Program-made: the position numbers and the translations under genes
The notes under the pieces: generated by a model
Database searches by the model: none
Seen by the model: the letters and a program-made list of their open reading frames with translations, nothing else
What the model was told of the DNA's origin: nothing
Shown: positions 23,602 to 23,642 of the stretch, in pieces
Numbering within the stretch: the stretch's first letter is position 1
How the letters are laid out: every line of letters starts with the position of its first letter
From: JADCCX01 sp051649305
GTDB taxonomy: Bacteria > Pseudomonadota > Alphaproteobacteria > Rhizobiales > Beijerinckiaceae
Direction: 5' to 3'
NCBI GenBank assembly: GCA_051649305.1
Contig: JBOFGV010000079.1
Location: 1 to 23,642 of the forward strand
DNA length: 23,642 nucleotides

Positions 23602-23642
23602 GCGGTTTGAAATACCGAAATCAAGCCCTCTGGCTTAGCCGC

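Larger units (their letters stand above)
23385..23642 (+). ncRNA. ssrA: Permuted two-piece tmRNA gene (3' part cut by window end)
   Basis: tmRNA rescues stalled ribosomes and adds a degradation tag. The acceptor piece comes first: T-arm CCCGGGGGCAGTACCCGG, then CGCCTCC-A-CC ending about 23452. After a short spacer the coding piece starts GGGGGCGAAACAGGATCGAC at 23480. The two ends pair as a 7-bp acceptor stem (GGGGGCG with CGCCTCC, one G-U). The terminal CCA is only partly encoded (CC then T). The spacer is a processing hairpin at 23452-23477. The tag frame is at 23563-23601. The 5' limit of the acceptor piece is uncertain, and the coding piece runs past the window. Confidence 0.95.

Noticed and set aside
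23297..23642. Integration site at the tmRNA gene
   Set aside because: tmRNA genes are common targets, but no integrase or duplicated 3' end is visible and the coding piece is cut by the window end.

Overview
The window looks like ordinary chromosome from an alphaproteobacterium, most likely of the Rhizobiales/Hyphomicrobiales. Four things point there: a circularly permuted two-piece tmRNA gene with an ANDNYA... tag, an IlvB with the GEA variant of the thiamine-diphosphate motif, a type-2 RibH under an FMN riboswitch, and the order thyA-folA-hflK-hflC-DUF2065-degP. Most of the DNA is moderately GC-rich. One stretch (about 15.1-16.35 kb) is visibly AT-rich and looks acquired.

Layout. (1) 1-4.9 kb is a leftward branched-chain amino acid block: ilvB, ilvN, a metallophosphoesterase and ilvC, with an attenuator and a 16-residue Ile/Leu/Val leader peptide ahead of ilvB. 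The first 21 bases are an exact inverted copy of the end of ilvC, so a second ketol-acid reductoisomerase gene probably converges on this one from outside the window. A 38-bp-arm hairpin repeat lies between the two converging terminators. (2) 5-9 kb holds a small PAS-like protein, miaA and serB (divergent, with overlapping start codons), a Tim44-like membrane protein and a DUF2853 protein. (3) 9.1-14.7 kb is a rightward block of folate/thymidylate genes (thyA-folA) followed by membrane and periplasmic quality control (hflK-hflC-DUF2065-degP). (4) 14.7-16.35 kb is a small leftward accessory cluster: a Panacea-domain (DUF4065) protein, a translationally coupled unknown 240-residue protein with a TTG start, and a HicB-like protein. 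It reads as a toxin-antitoxin module. (5) 16.4-19.9 kb is a UvrD/PcrA helicase interrupted by a 367-residue intein exactly inside helicase motif III. (6) 20-23.3 kb holds a DUF1353-type lipoprotein, an EamA transporter, FMN-riboswitch-controlled ribH and an Asp/Glu racemase-family protein. (7) The right edge carries the permuted ssrA gene, cut by the window end.

The strongest leads are the UvrD intein, whose central domain lacks LAGLIDADG motifs and resembles a GIY-YIG nuclease, and the Panacea-linked operon, whose candidate toxin ends in a sliding-clamp-motif-like PDMPLFD. The apparently leaderless ilvB leader peptide is also worth attention. All functional calls were made by eye from motifs; no database searches were run.
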